From positions 1 through 57,500 of the forward strand of contig RPFO01002028.1 of assembly GCA_009746045.1 (NCBI GenBank): a DNA stretch of 57,500 nucleotides. Reading direction: 5' to 3'. The notes beneath the pieces were generated by a model. That model saw only the letters and a list, made by a program, of their open reading frames with translations, had not been told where the DNA came from and made no database searches. Numbering within the stretch: position 1 is the first letter of the stretch; each line of letters starts with the position of its first letter. The stretch is from Mesostigma viride (Eukaryota > Streptophyta > Mesostigmatophyceae > Mesostigmatales > Mesostigmataceae). Below, piece by piece: positions 35,347 to 46,187 of the stretch. The position numbers and the translations under genes were made by a program.

Positions 35347-35657
35347 ATAATTAATTAGACTCATCGTGCTCCCCGCCGTTCAATTGGGGAGCCGCCGTCA
35401 CGGCGGCGGGAGCATTAATATGCTGCCGGAACTGGCAGTCATCACTACCCCGATGGATCAGAAGTGCGGGATGGATCATCATCCGTCATCCGCATCATGA
35501 TGATCACTTGATGGGTACCGACACGCAACCACTGATCTTACCGGCGGCCGTCCCCTATTCTATAGATCTAGCCAGGTACCTACTGTACAAAAACATCCTA
35601 CTCTATAACTATTGTGCCCTAGACCCTAGGTGAGCCAAGGGTCTTGCCTAGTAGCAT

Positions 35658-37716
35658 TAATTAATTAATTAATTAGACTCGTGCTCCCGTTGGGGAGTCA
35701 CGGAGCATTAACCCCGATGGATGGATGGATGGGTGCAAACATTCCTACCGGTCTAATCTATCTACATTGGCTACATACTACATCTATCTAACAGCATTCT
35801 AACTACAACATCTATCTAGGCAGCCGCACGCTGCCCGAGGGGGAGCTATCTGGCGTGCCTCCCGCGGGATTGCACACGCGGGCGCTTCCCCACTGGGGGG
35901 GGCTCATTGTCCTCTATGACCTGGGCCCACTTGGCCTTGTCCATCATCTTCTTCCAAATCACCGAGAGGCCGAGGCCCCCATGTCCTCTACCAGCTGTTC
36001 CTTGAAGGTGCGGGCCTTGCGGCGTCTAACATCACTAGGCCCAGCCCACGTCAGGAGGTGCCGGCCAGGCTGGGCTGGTCGCAGTCCTGCGGGGGGGCCA
36101 CGTGAGGTGTCTACCTGGTTGGTGCGAGCTAGGTGCCCTACAAGCTGCAGGCGGCGTTGCTTAATGGTGCTGGTGATATAGGGCATGCCCTGGTACAGGT
36201 CCTCATTGCGGACATGAGCAGCATATCCTACTCTGAAAATGGAACGCAGCATGCTGGTGACCGCGCCGTCCAGCTTGCGGGCCAGGTCGGCGGTGAGGGT
36301 CCACGTCTCGGCGCCATACGTGAGAACAGGAAGGACGAGGACCTTGAACAGGTCATGTTTCTCGATCTTGCCCAGGGGCTTGCGCCACAGGGCCCGGTAC
36401 TGACGTAAAGCGTGCCAGGCGAGGGAGATGCGATGGTCCACATCAACCTCGCAGCTGGGGAGCAGGCTGCCCAGCAGCTTAACGCGGTCCCGATACAGGA
36501 CTTGAGAGCCGTCTAGGAGATAGAGGGGCGGCGCTGAGTTGGTGAGCCCAACCGCCAGGGCCTCTGTCTTCTTGCTGACCTCAAGCCCCACTGCACGGGC
36601 CTCGAGAGCCAGGCAGTCAAGCCATGTCTGCACGTGCTCAGTGTCCTCGAAGAGGGTGGTGTCGTCTGCGTAAATGATGTCTGCTAGCCGAATCTCCGTG
36701 TCCGCACCGCCATGCCAGAATTTGTTAGCAACCTGCACTCCTGGTTCCCTGCCCACGATGCGGGCAAATCGCTTGCGCGCCTGAATCATTACGTATTCGA
36801 CAACAATAATGAACAGGTAGGGCGACAGCACGCAGCCCTGCCACACACCCTTCTGTAAAGGGCATGGGGGCGTGGTCCCGTAAGAAGTGCGCACCGAAGT
36901 GGTGGACCCTTCATACAGGTTGCGGATGACAGCAATCAGGGGGCGGGGGATCCGGAACAACTCGAGGATGTCCCAAAGCGCAGGCCAGAAAACCGAATCG
37001 AAGGCTTTGATGAAGTCCACCAGCACAAGGTGCAAAGGGGACTCACCAGGCTGAAGGCGTTGCAGTTCCTCCACCAGGCGGCGAGTCGCGAAGAGCGCCT
37101 GTACTGTGTTGCGACCTGAACGGAAGCCGTGCTGAGTCTCGCTGAGGTGACCGTCCAGGGCCGTGCGCAAGCGGTTCAGGATGAGCCGCATAAGAAGCTT
37201 GAGGGGGGCACTTTGAATGCACACACCTCTGTAGTTGCCGGGGTCGGCAGGCGACCCCTTGTTCTTGTACAGCATCGTGCGAAAACTGTGTTGCCAGGCC
37301 GCTGGAGGTGGTTGCGACGACAGCAGAAGGCGGTTGCAGATGTCCCGGAAGAGCAGCATAACACCTGTGTCCTCGAATTCGGCTGCAAGTTTTACAACTG
37401 CGGCCGGAGTCTCGTCAGAGCCGGTGGCTGCGTCATAACGCAGGCGCTGGACCGCCTCCGTGACCTCGCGAGAGGTGTCAGAAAGGAGGCATGTCAGACG
37501 GGTCGCCAAGTGGGCCGACCAGCGGGGGGACTAGGTAGTCCGCCGCTGACCTAGGCGGGGCAGGGGGCCCAGCGGGGCCGGCCAGGGCGGCCGGGCGGGC
37601 GGCGGCGGCTGGGAGCAGGGGTGGGGGCGGCGCAGCTGTCCCCACGACCTCGGCCGTGGCCGTGGCCCAGGTACGAAGCCGCTTGGCTGGGGCGCCGGGG
37701 ACGTCGTGGCGGTGGG
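35658..37716 (-). mobile_element. LINE A, 5'-truncated copy with 14-bp target duplication
   Basis: TTGCCTAGTAGCAT at 35644-35657 and 37717-37730 flanks the copy. Its 3' end, on the minus strand, has (CATC)n, a hairpin built from TGCTCC/GGAGCA and a (TTAA)n tail. Solo copies of this tail lie at 26174, 26576 and 57150. The insertion is inside LINE B of the same family. Confidence 0.9.
35959..37509 (-). CDS. LINE A reverse transcriptase
   Basis: A 516-residue frame without internal stops; no clear native ATG, because the 5' end is cut. RT blocks in order: N-Y-R-G-V-C-I-Q-S-A (finger), H-G-F-R-S-G-R-N-T, V-D-F-I-K-A-F-D-S (motif A aspartates), Q-G-C-V-L-S-P-Y-L-F (motif B), I-I-Y-A-D-D-T (catalytic Y-A-D-D), then K-L-L-G-S-L-L (thumb) and R-R-L-Q-L-V-G-H-L-A-R near the end. 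The frame extends upstream only into a Pro/Ala-rich stretch with stops. The catalytic core is intact, so the copy is young or was recently active, but it lacks an endonuclease. Confidence 0.9.
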   Translation of the reverse strand: MATRLTCLLSDTSREVTEAVQRLRYDAATGSDETPAAVVKLAAEFEDTGVMLLFRDICNRLLLSSQPPPAAWQHSFRTMLYKNKGSPADPGNYRGVCIQSAPLKLLMRLILNRLRTALDGHLSETQHGFRSGRNTVQALFATRRLVEELQRLQPGESPLHLVLVDFIKAFDSVFWPALWDILELFRIPRPLIAVIRNLYEGSTTSVRTSYGTTPPCPLQKGVWQGCVLSPYLFIIVVEYVMIQARKRFARIVGREPGVQVANKFWHGGADTEIRLADIIYADDTTLFEDTEHVQTWLDCLALEARAVGLEVSKKTEALAVGLTNSAPPLYLLDGSQVLYRDRVKLLGSLLPSCEVDVDHRISLAWHALRQYRALWRKPLGKIEKHDLFKVLVLPVLTYGAETWTLTADLARKLDGAVTSMLRSIFRVGYAAHVRNEDLYQGMPYITSTIKQRRLQLVGHLARTNQVDTSRGPPAGLRPAQPGRHLLTWAGPSDVRRRKARTFKEQLVEDMGASASR

Positions 37717-39109
37717 TTGCCTAGTAGCATGCTTCCCGCATTCATTTGCAGACAAGCGGCTTAGTCAGTTCCCCAGTGGAGGGGGGAGTCGTTGTCCTCT
37801 ATAACCTAGCTGAGCCCACTTGGCCTTGTCCATCATCGTTTTCCACTAACGTGGAGGCCCCCCATGTTCTCTTCTAGCTGCTCTTTGAAAGTGCGGGGCC
37901 CGTCCCACGTGAGGAGGTGCCCTTGCCAGGCTGAGCAGGTCGCAGCCCTGCGGAGGGGCTACGTGACATCTGATGTGTCTACCTGGTTGGTGCGAGCTAA
38001 GTGCCCCGGGCCTATAGTCGGTACTAGCCGGCTGTAGGCGCCGCTGCTTAATGGCCGGTGCTGGTGATAGTAAGTGGCATGCCCGCCTATGTACAACAAT
38101 TCCTCCTTGCGAACGTGCAGAGCCGCATACTAGCCGCCCACACGGAAAGTTGGCCGCAGCATGTTGGTGACCGCACCATCCACTCAATAGCTTTTTGGCA
38201 AGGTCGGCTGTGAGGGTCCACGGGTGGTTTGTTTGGGTTAGGACAGATTTGGGAGGCTGCAGGTCTGTCCTAAATGAAAATTTGAAAAATGTGTTTTTTG
38301 GATGCTGTGGACTTCCCAAAATAGTTTGATAGAAGGTTTGGGCAAATTTTTGCATTGGTCGAGGAGTTTCAAGTCAATAATTGTGTTATATAATGACAAG
38401 TTGCCTTATATGCTGTAACCAAATGGGCATTCATGATTGTCAAGCTGGTATCTTATGATGAGTAGAGACAATTGCACTGACTCACAGCTTGTAATTTTGC
38501 ATACTTTAAAATTTAGTGACGTGATTGTAATTGCAAAGGCTGGAATGTATCTACTACATGAGACATTATCAAGGAGGATTCTGCATATGTTCCATGTGGT
38601 TTTTGCCAGTTTCTGTCAGGGATTATATCGCGGCTTCGCGTCCGGAAAATGACTGACACTTGGGTCTCGTAAATCTCGGGCAAACCTTGAAATGCTCCAT
38701 GACTGCGCAAATGGACATGGCAAAAAACTCACATGAGCACACTAGTAATGGTCATAGCAGCCGCAGCAGCGACAAACAACCTCAACAGACTCATGCAGGC
38801 CAGGAATATAATCAATCACATCAGAATCAGAACATGCATTGGTGTTGACAAGTTACATCATGACAATGGTGGCAGCACTATACTGGCATGCATGGCAGAG
38901 AGTGAATCAAAAGCACGGCATATCAGCGGAGAAGCAGCAAAGGAAGCAGCAATGTTGGCAGCCATGGTGCACACATAGCAATCACTGGTAGCAACAATGG
39001 TAGCAACCGCGACTTCATGTTTCCATAGCCTCCGGGGCTCCATCGCTATCACTGTCCGGACACACTATGTAACGGTGTGCCCGGCGACGACGGGAATCAG
39101 ACAACATAT

Positions 39110-40215
39110 CTTCTTCAGCCGCGCCGGCTGCCGCGCGCGCAGGCGCAGGCGAGTCGGGAGGTGCAGCCGCGCAGGTGGCCGCGCGCGCAGGCGCAGGCGA
39201 GTTGGCAGGTGCTGCCGCGCGCGCAGGCGCAAGCGAGTTGGCAGGTGCTGCCGCGCCGGTGGCCGCAGCTAGGCGCGGGCGTAGGCGAGTTGGCAGGTGC
39301 AGCCACGCCGGTGGCCGCGCGCGCAGGCGCAGGCGAGTTTGGCAGGTGCTGCCGCGCGCGCAGGCGCAAGCGAGTTGGCAGGTGCAGCCGCGCAGGTGGC
39401 CGCGCGCGCAGGCGCAGGCGAGTTGGCAGGTGCTGCCGCGCGTGCAGGCGCAAGCGAGTTGGCAGGTGCAGCCGCGCCGGTGGCCGCAGGCGCGGGCGTA
39501 GGCGAGTTGGCAGGTGCAGCCACGCCGGTGGCCGCGCGCGCAGGCGCAGGCGAGTTGGCAGGTGCTGCCGCGCGCGCAGGCGCAAGCGAGTTGGCAGGTG
39601 CAGCCGCGCCGGTGGCCGCAGGCGCGGGCGTAGGCAAGTTGGCAGGTGCAGCCACGCCGGTGGCCGCGCGCGCAGGCGCAGGCGAGTTGGCAGGTGCTGC
39701 CGCGCGCGCAGGCGCAAGCGAGTTGGCAGGTGCAGCCGCGCCGGTGGCCGCGGGCGCAGGCGCAGACGAGTCGGCAGGTGCTGCCGCGCGCGCAGGCGCA
39801 AGCGAATTGGCAGGTGCTGCCGCGCGCGCAGGCGCAAGCGAGTTGGCAGGTGCAGCCGCGCCGGGGGCCGCAGGCGCGGGCGTAGGCGACTTGCTAGGTG
39901 CAGCCGCGCCGGTGGTCGTGAGTGCAGGCGCAGGCGAGTTGGCAGGTGCAGCCACGCCGGCTGCCGCGCGCGCGGGCGTAGGCGACTTGCTAGGTGCAGC
40001 CGCGCCGGTGGCCGCGCGCGCGGGCCTAGGCAACTTGCTAGGTGCAGCCGCGCCGGTGGTCGTGAGTGCAGGCGCAGGCGAGTTGGCAGGTGCAGCCACG
40101 CCGGCTGCCGCGCGCGCGGGCGTAGGCGACTTGCTAGGTGCAGCCACGCCGGTGGTCGTGAGTGCAGGCGCAGGCGAGTTGGCAGGTGCAGCCACGCCGG
40201 CTGCCGCGCGCGCGG
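39110..40215 (-). repeat. Coding minisatellite of gene X
   Basis: About 23 modules of 36-51 bp, each with a GTTGGCAGGTG-like core (or CTTGCTAGGTG) and a GC-rich arm. Most lengths are multiples of three, so the minus-strand frame stays open and reads A-P-A-R-A-A-A-G-V-A-A-P-A-N-S. A single extra T at 39338-39340 breaks the frame near the 3' end. Confidence 0.85.
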
Positions 40216-41292
40216 GCGCACGCAAGTCACTTGCAGCCTTATCATTCAGGGCGCGCACTGCTGTGCGCAAGTTGGTCGCCACCGCACGTGGGTTGCGCGT
40301 GGCTGTGCTGGTTGCTGCAGGCGCAGGCGGCTTGCGCTTAGTTGTGTCGGCCGTGCCGCGCGCTGCCTCAGGCGAGCTGCGCGCAGTTGCGCTGGTCAGC
40401 GCAGCGTGCACCTCCGCACGTAAGCGGGACTCGGCAACGGCGATCTCAGACGCTTGCAGAGGAGGGACGGACACACCGGGGCATCCACAGATTTTCTTCC
40501 CCAATTCTGGGAGGTCCACACACGTCACCGCCAGCTCTTCCCATTGAGCACCCCAAAACATAGCCACCTTGCCATGTTCCGTGTCCACAGCTGCCACTTG
40601 ACCATGGAATCTTCAGGACGGTTCACTGTGCGGCCGCCGACGGACTCGTGCACAATCTCATAGCTGCACACAAGTTGTCCTACCAGGCAGAGCTTGCCAC
40701 CCATCACCTGCTCCAAGATCGTTTGCCAGCAACGTTCAGCCATGCGCACCACACCCTTGGGAGTTGAAGCTAGTTGCCAGTCAACCGTCGGGTGACCTGC
40801 GTCCCTTGGCACCTGCTTGAGCGCGGTCAGGCACGCAGCAGACAGCTTTTTCTTGGCATCCAAAGACACCAAGTGGCGCGAGGTGGGCTTCTTCGCCGGG
40901 ATCCAATAGGTGAGGATGACCTCGGATGCTGCGATGGTGACTGTGTGGGAGTTTGCGGACGACTTGCTCGGCAGAGGCCATGTGGCGCTGTTCGGGTCCC
41001 ACTGATGCCAAGCATCGGTCATGCTCCTGGCACGGTATACAGAGAGGACCAGGTGAGGCTCGCTGCCCCCCTCATCGGCAGGCTGCTCTACCTTCTTCAC
41101 CACCCCCACCAACATGGGGGGCCAGGGGACGTCGGTGTTGCAGAGCATTTGGCACGTGGGATGCCAGTATAGCACGACCGAGCCCTCCGTCATGGTACGC
41201 AAAATCGTCATCGTCGTCCGAGTCGGAGACAATACCTCCGTCCCACTCGACATGTTCGGCCATTTTGCTATCCTAGCCTTTATCTCTAACAT
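39269..41292 (-). CDS. Gene X of the 8.45-kb element, with a frameshift
   Basis: Two overlapping frames: 41292-40525 and 40597-39269. The first has a compact domain (V-V-L-Y-W-H-P, P-P-M-L-V-G-V-V-K-K, W-H-Q-W-D, Y-W-I-P, R-H-L-V-S-L). The second opens with V-A-A-V-D-T-E-H-G-K-V-A-M-F-W-G-A-Q-W-E-E-L, which looks like a genuine small beta domain and is open back to about 40615. I infer one gene with a one-base shift near 40600-40620. After about 130 residues of charged linker it enters the Ala/Pro repeat. The Tudor/chromo-like look is an impression, not an assignment. Function is unknown. It is transcribed away from the palindromes and divergently from the PHD-like gene. Confidence 0.5.
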
Positions 41293-41794
41293 TTATAAAA
41301 GTTTCAACCTAAACCAAAAGCAGGACTCCCCCGGCGCTGAATGGATGCCGGACCTCATAAGAGTAAGCAGCTCAGCGCCTATTACTGTCCTGTGTAAACC
41401 TAATCCCATTTTTGTCATCAATGCTAACAACTCGTCTCCAAATCAACTACGTCGGCTATTTTTCGGCTCCGTGCCTATTCATTTCGGCGTCACTTGTTAA
41501 ACCACAAAATAATATCCTGCAGTCAGCCTTGTCTGCCATAAATCCAACTATAAACTGCTAAGGTACCGAAAGCTTCACGGCTATTTACGTAATAATGATG
41601 TGCCGCCAGGGCACGCACTGAAGACTTGAACGCAGGCGCCCCTGTTGGCAGTCACGTGGCGAAGTCGTTGCAACAACTTGCCTAAGCAGCGAACAGCTGG
41701 GGAACTTGCCGCCAAAATGTACGCAGCCTGCCTCGGCAGCTGGGGAAGTAATTACTTGCGTCTTGCGGCCAAGATACGCAGCCTGCCTCGAGAG

Positions 41795-41952
41795 GGCTGC
41801 GTATCTTTGCCGCAGCCTGCCTCACCAGCTAAAAACCTTGCGGCCAAGATACGCAGCCTGCCTCCTCGAGGATATCCTCGAGGAGGCAGGCTGCGTATCT
41901 TGGCCGCAAGGTTTTTAGCTGGTGAGGCAGGCTGCGGCAAAGATACGCAGCC
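41795..41952. repeat. 158-bp perfect palindrome
   Basis: Arms 41795-41873 and 41874-41952 match with no spacer, centred on CTCGAGGATATCCTCGAG. Traced base by base. Confidence 0.95.
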
Positions 41953-41971
41953 TGCCTCGGCAGCTGGGGAA

Positions 41972-42062
41972 GTAACTACTTGCGTCTTGCGGCCAAGATA
42001 CGCAGCCTGCCTCGACTCTCGAGGCAGGCTGCGTATCTTGGCCGCAAGACGCAAGTAGTTAC
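41972..42062. repeat. Inverted repeat with 44-bp arms and 3-bp spacer
   Basis: Arms 41972-42015 and 42019-42062, spacer CTC. They share the TTGCGGCCAAGATACGCAGC core with the neighbouring palindromes. Confidence 0.95.
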
Positions 42063-42077
42063 CCTGGCAGCCAAATG

Positions 42078-42177
42078 ACCAGCTAAAAACCTTGCGGCCA
42101 AGATACGCAGCCTGCCTCCTCGAGGATATCCTCGAGGAGGCAGGCTGCGTATCTTGGCCGCAAGGTTTTTAGCTGGT
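42078..42177. repeat. 100-bp perfect palindrome
   Basis: Arms 42078-42127 and 42128-42177, with the same centre as the 158-bp palindrome. Further partial inverted copies continue to about 42255. Confidence 0.95.
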
Positions 42178-42447
42178 GAGGCAGGCTGCGGCAAAGATAC
42201 GCAGCCCTCTCGAGGCAGGCTGCGTATCTTGGCCGCAAGACGCAAGTAGTTACCCAGCTGCAGCCAAATGACGCCGCAGCCTCTTGCCTAAACATATATT
42301 CAAAGTTCCAGATCCCGCGCAAATTGACTCGATACATTGCAGCGTGCAGCGCCCAGCAAACGAAGGTTAAATCGCAGCCGGCATTATTGGAAGGTTGCGT
42401 GCAATCTTTGTCTATTTTCCGGTGGTTAAATCTGTAGCAAGCGAAGA

Positions 42448-42894
42448 ATGCAGGGGTCAAGCGGCCCCTGCTACGCAGGCGATAGATGCAAGAAATTGCC
42501 CGGCGCTGATCATGCAACCGGATTTGATAGTGTCGACAAAAATGAGCTGCTGGGCGGAGCCAACCATCCATGCTCAGGCCAGTGTGGCAAGCACTTGCAT
42601 GGGCTGTGCACCGGGATGTTTAGGGATGCATCGGCGGGTGAGGATGGCACAGAGTGGACCTGCCAGGAGTGTGGCGGCCCTTGGCCGCCTACCGCCATCA
42701 GCAAGGAGGCCTCGCCTGTCGATTTTAAGGAAAAGGTGGTCGACGCCCAACTGGCCGGCCTTGGTGCTCTTTATTCGCTGGGCGGCAAGGGCAAGGTCGT
42801 TAAGGTTCCATCACGGAAACTCGTTAAGCTAGCCAAAGTCGTGGATGGAAGGGTCGACGATGGTGAGCTGGGTTCTGGTGATAATATTGCATGA
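42448..42894 (+). CDS. PHD-like zinc-finger protein of the 8.45-kb element
   Basis: 148 aa. Cys/His order: C-x5-C, about 28 residues, C-x3-C-x3-H-x2-C, about 17 residues, W-x-C-x2-C. The tryptophan two residues before the last cysteine pair is a PHD hallmark. PHD fingers read histone tails, so it could steer the element to chromatin, but that is inference. After the finger comes a lysine-rich helical stretch. Its end overlaps ORF Z in another frame, and both frames turn acidic there (V-D-D-G-E, D-E-G-H-V-D-D-D). One fused gene with a frameshift or a missed intron (GTGAGC near 42863) is therefore possible. Confidence 0.6.
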   Translation: MQGSSGPCYAGDRCKKLPGADHATGFDSVDKNELLGGANHPCSGQCGKHLHGLCTGMFRDASAGEDGTEWTCQECGGPWPPTAISKEASPVDFKEKVVDAQLAGLGALYSLGGKGKVVKVPSRKLVKLAKVVDGRVDDGELGSGDNIA

Positions 42895-44239
42895 CGAGGG
42901 TCATGTCGATGATGATGCAACGGGTGGTGGCGTCGAGGAGAAGAACGGCCCAGGCGGTGTTGCGCTTGGTGGTGGCGTCGAGGAGGAGAGCGGCGCAGGC
43001 GGCAATGGTGCGATGGGTGATGGCGAGGAGGAAAAGAACGGCGCAGGCGGCAATGGTGCGATGGGTGATGGCGAGGAGGAAAAGAACGGCGCAGGCGGCA
43101 ATGGTGCGATGGGTGATGGCGAGGAGGAAAAGAACGGCGCAGGCTATGGTGCGATGGGTGATGGCGAGGAGGAAAAGAACGGCGCAGGCAAGGGTGCGAT
43201 GGGTGATGGCAATCAGGACAAGAGCGGCCAAGGTGATGCAGCTTTGCGTGCTGCGATGGGCCCCACGGTTGGCAAGCATGCTGTTGGCGGCGCGCACATT
43301 CCCGTGGTTGAGCGCGACGCCTCCAAGAAGGAGAACACCCCGGGCCCTGCAGCTGGTACCTTTCGGGCTTCGGCGTCGCGTCATTTCGATGTCGGCGACA
43401 CAAGAAAAGAACTAGCTTTTTCTCCTCCACCGGCAGGGCCGGGGATGCACAAAACACCAGGCGGTGCTTCCACCAGCGACAGCGAGGATGATATCGTGGC
43501 CCTTGCAATCCCCGAATGGCCTCATGTGGGGGTGGTAGTGGGGGCAATCGCGAGCTCGTCAATCTGCGCGCATTTTGTGAGGCAGAGCCGCTACAAGAAA
43601 TTTAAAAACTTGCTCGACCGACTCAAAGGCAGCCCAACCAGGCGACCGTCCGCGATCGGATTTTTCGACGCAGTGGTCATCGTTGTCAACGACAAGAATG
43701 CCACCACGTTTCCCACTACCCTGGGGTTGGAGCACAAGGGCGTTCTCCCATCATCCGCTTGGAATGAGGACATGCAGGCGGTGATGAGTTGGGCCATCAA
43801 GAACAAGGCGGACCTGCTGCCCCAGATATTGAGTGCTGGCCCACCGCCATTCATCTTGTCCGCTGAGCAGTTTCCAGGATCGGCCCTCTTGGCGAAATAC
43901 CCGGCTACGCTGCCACGTCTGCCAGCTTGCATAACACAAGACTCTGACATGCCCGACCCACAAATTGCAGGGCTGCCCGCGTTGCAGGAGGTCACCAACG
44001 TGCATGGGCGCGGCAAGCGCATCGTGAGCAAGCAGCCTGCCAAAGAAGCTGCGGCGACGAAACCAGTCAAGCGCCAGCGCCGCTCAGAAAACGGCTCAGC
44101 GCCTGCCAAGCAGCCTGACGCCCCGGCTGAAAATTCGAAGGGGATGGCAGCGCTGCTGCAGCAATTCGACAGCATGATGAAGCAGCAACAGCAACAGCAA
44201 CAGCAGCAATTTAATGCCATGATGACAAAGCTGCAGCAG

Positions 44240-44270
<31 letters not shown>

Positions 44271-45091
44271 GACTGCTGCAGAAGCATAAAGAGGCGGCGG
44301 CGGCAGTGGCAGCGGGGGCGGCAGCCGCCGCACCCACCAAAGCAGCGGTGGCGGCAGCCGGTGTGCCCACCACGGCAGCGGCGGCAGCGGCGGCAGCGGT
44401 GCCGGCAGCCAGTGCGCCCCCTGCGGCAACAGCGGCAGCGGTGCCGGCACCAGACTATGCGCCACGCGAGGCGCCGCGCATGTATGTGCCATACGAATCT
44501 GCGCCACGCGAGGCGCCGCGCATGTATGTGCCACGCAAATCTGCGCCACGCGAGGCGCCGCGCATGTATGTGCCATACGAATCTGCGCCACGTGAGGCGC
44601 CGCGCATGTATGTGCCATGCGAATCTGCGCCGCGCATGTATGTGCCATGCGAATCTGCGCCACGCGAGGCGCCGCGCATGTATGTGCCATGCGAATCTGC
44701 GCCACGCGAGGCACCGCGCATGTATGTGCCATGCGAATCTGCGCCACGCGAGGCGCCGCGCATGTATGTGCCATGTGAATCTGCGCCACGCGAGGCGCCG
44801 CACATGTATGTGCCATGCGAATCTGCGCCACGCGAGGCACCGCGCATGTATGTGCCGTACGAATCTGCGCCACGCGAGGCGCCGCGCATGTATGTGCCAT
44901 GCGAATCTGCGCCACGCGAGGCGCCGCGCATGTATGTGCCATACGAATCTGCGCCACGCGAGGCGCCGCGCATGTATGTGCCATGTGAATCTGCGCCACG
45001 CGAGGCGCCGCGCATGTATGTGCCATGTGAATCTGCGCCACGCGAGGCGCCACGCATGTATGTGCCATACGAATTTGCGCCACCGCGTTAG
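42845..45091 (+). CDS. ORF Z: acidic repeats, globular domain, poly-Q/poly-A and 14-aa repeats
   Basis: 748 aa if the ATG at 42845 is used. Layout: five acidic repeats with a G-A-M-G-D-G-E-E-E-K-N core (about residues 45-135), a linker, and an unrecognised globular region (about 205-375, containing W-P-H-V-G-V-V-V-G-A-I-A and F-F-D-A-V-V-I-V-V-N-D). A basic stretch with K-R-Q-R-R, poly-Q runs (about 445-475) and an Ala-rich linker come next. Last are 15 copies of a 14-aa unit, S-A-P-R-E-A-P-R-M-Y-V-P-C-E, one of them short. The frame is maintained through every repeat, which implies selection or recent amplification. A DNA-binding or scaffold role is only a guess. Confidence 0.6.
44450..45085 (+). 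repeat. 42-bp coding repeats of ORF Z
   Basis: 15 units (one 30 bp) differing mainly at the Y/C/R codon (TAC, TGC, TGT, CGC). In-frame throughout. Confidence 0.95.
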
Positions 45092-45181
45092 CGTCCCAAC
45101 AGGACCTTGTGACTAATTATTACTAGAGTAACCCGCTGGCTCCGCCCAGCCCAAAGCAGGGTCCCTTTTTTTGGCAGTACT

Positions 45182-46187
45182 TTGCCCCGCTGCCCGCTGC
45201 CCGCTGCCCGCTGCCCGCTGCCCGCTGCCCGCTGCCCGCTGCCCGCTGCCCGCTGCCCGCTGCCCGCTGCCCGCTGCCCGCTGCCCGCTGCCCGCTGCCC
45301 GCTGCCCGCAGCCCGCTGCCCGCAGCCCGCTGCCCGCAGCCCGCTGCCCGCTGCCCGCTGCCCGCTGCCCGCTGCCCGCTGCCCGCTGCCCGCTGCCCGC
45401 TGCCCGCTGCCCGCTGCCCGCAGCCCGCTGCCCGCTGCCCGCTGCCCGCAGCCCGCTGCCCGCAGCCCGCTGCCCGCTGCCCGCTGCCCGCTGCCCGCTG
45501 CCCGCTGCCCGCTGCCCGCAGCCCGCTGCCCGCTGCCCGCTGCCCGCTGCCCGCAGCCCGCTGCCCGCTGCCCGCTGCCCGCTGCCCGCTGCCCGCAGCC
45601 CGCTGCCCGCTGCCCGCTGCCCGCTGCCCGCTGCCCGCTGCCCGCTGCCCGCTGCCCGCTGCCCGCTGCCCGCTGCCCGCTGCGCGCTGCCCGCTGCCCG
45701 CTGCCCGCTGCCCGCTGCGCGCTGCCCGCTGCCCGCTGCCCGCTGCCCGCTGCCCGCAGCCCGCTGCCCGCTGCCCGCTGCCCGCAGCCCGCTGCCCGCA
45801 GCCCGCTGCCCGCTGCCCGCAGCCCGCTGCCCGCAGCCCGCTGCCCGCAGCCCGCTGCCCGCTGCCCGCTGCCCGCTGCCCGCTGCCCGCTGCCCGCTGC
45901 GCGCTGCCCGCTGCCCGCTGCCCGCTGCCCGCTGCGCGCTGCCCGCTGCCCGCTGCCCGCTGCCCGCTGCCCGCTGCCCGCTGCCCGCTGCCCGCTGCCC
46001 GCAGCCCGCTGCCCGCAGCCCGCTGCCCGCTGCCCGCTGCCCGCTGCCCGCTGCCCGCTGCCCGCTGCCCGCTGCCCGCAGCCCGCTGCCCGCTGCCCGC
46101 TGCCCGCTGCCCGCTGCCCGCTGCGCGCTGCCCGCTGCCCGCTGCGCGCTGCCCGCTGCGCGCTGCCCGCTGCCCGCTGCTCGCTGG
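45182..46187. repeat. (CCCGCTG)n 7-bp array, about 1 kb
   Basis: About 143 units with CCCGCAG and GCGCTG variants scattered in a mosaic. It starts about 90 bp after ORF Z stops. Because 7 is not a multiple of 3, every frame reads the same C-P-L-P-A-A-R peptide, so ORFs over it are artefacts. Confidence 0.95.

Larger units (their letters stand above)
41293..42447. promoter_or_regulatory. Divergent intergenic region of the 8.45-kb element
   Basis: Sits between the 5' ends of gene X and the PHD-like gene, so it should hold both promoters. It contains three giant palindromes listed separately. They are built from one word, TTGCGGCCAAGATACGCAGC, and its complement. Confidence 0.6.

Noticed and set aside
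41795-42255. CRISPR array
   Set aside because: Inverted, not direct, repeats with no unique spacers, in a eukaryotic setting.
41752-42571. ORFs across the palindrome block
   Set aside because: Created by palindromic symmetry; both strands show the same peptides.
42891-43415. Plus-strand Arg/Met-rich ORF
   Set aside because: Out-of-frame reading of the acidic repeats of ORF Z.
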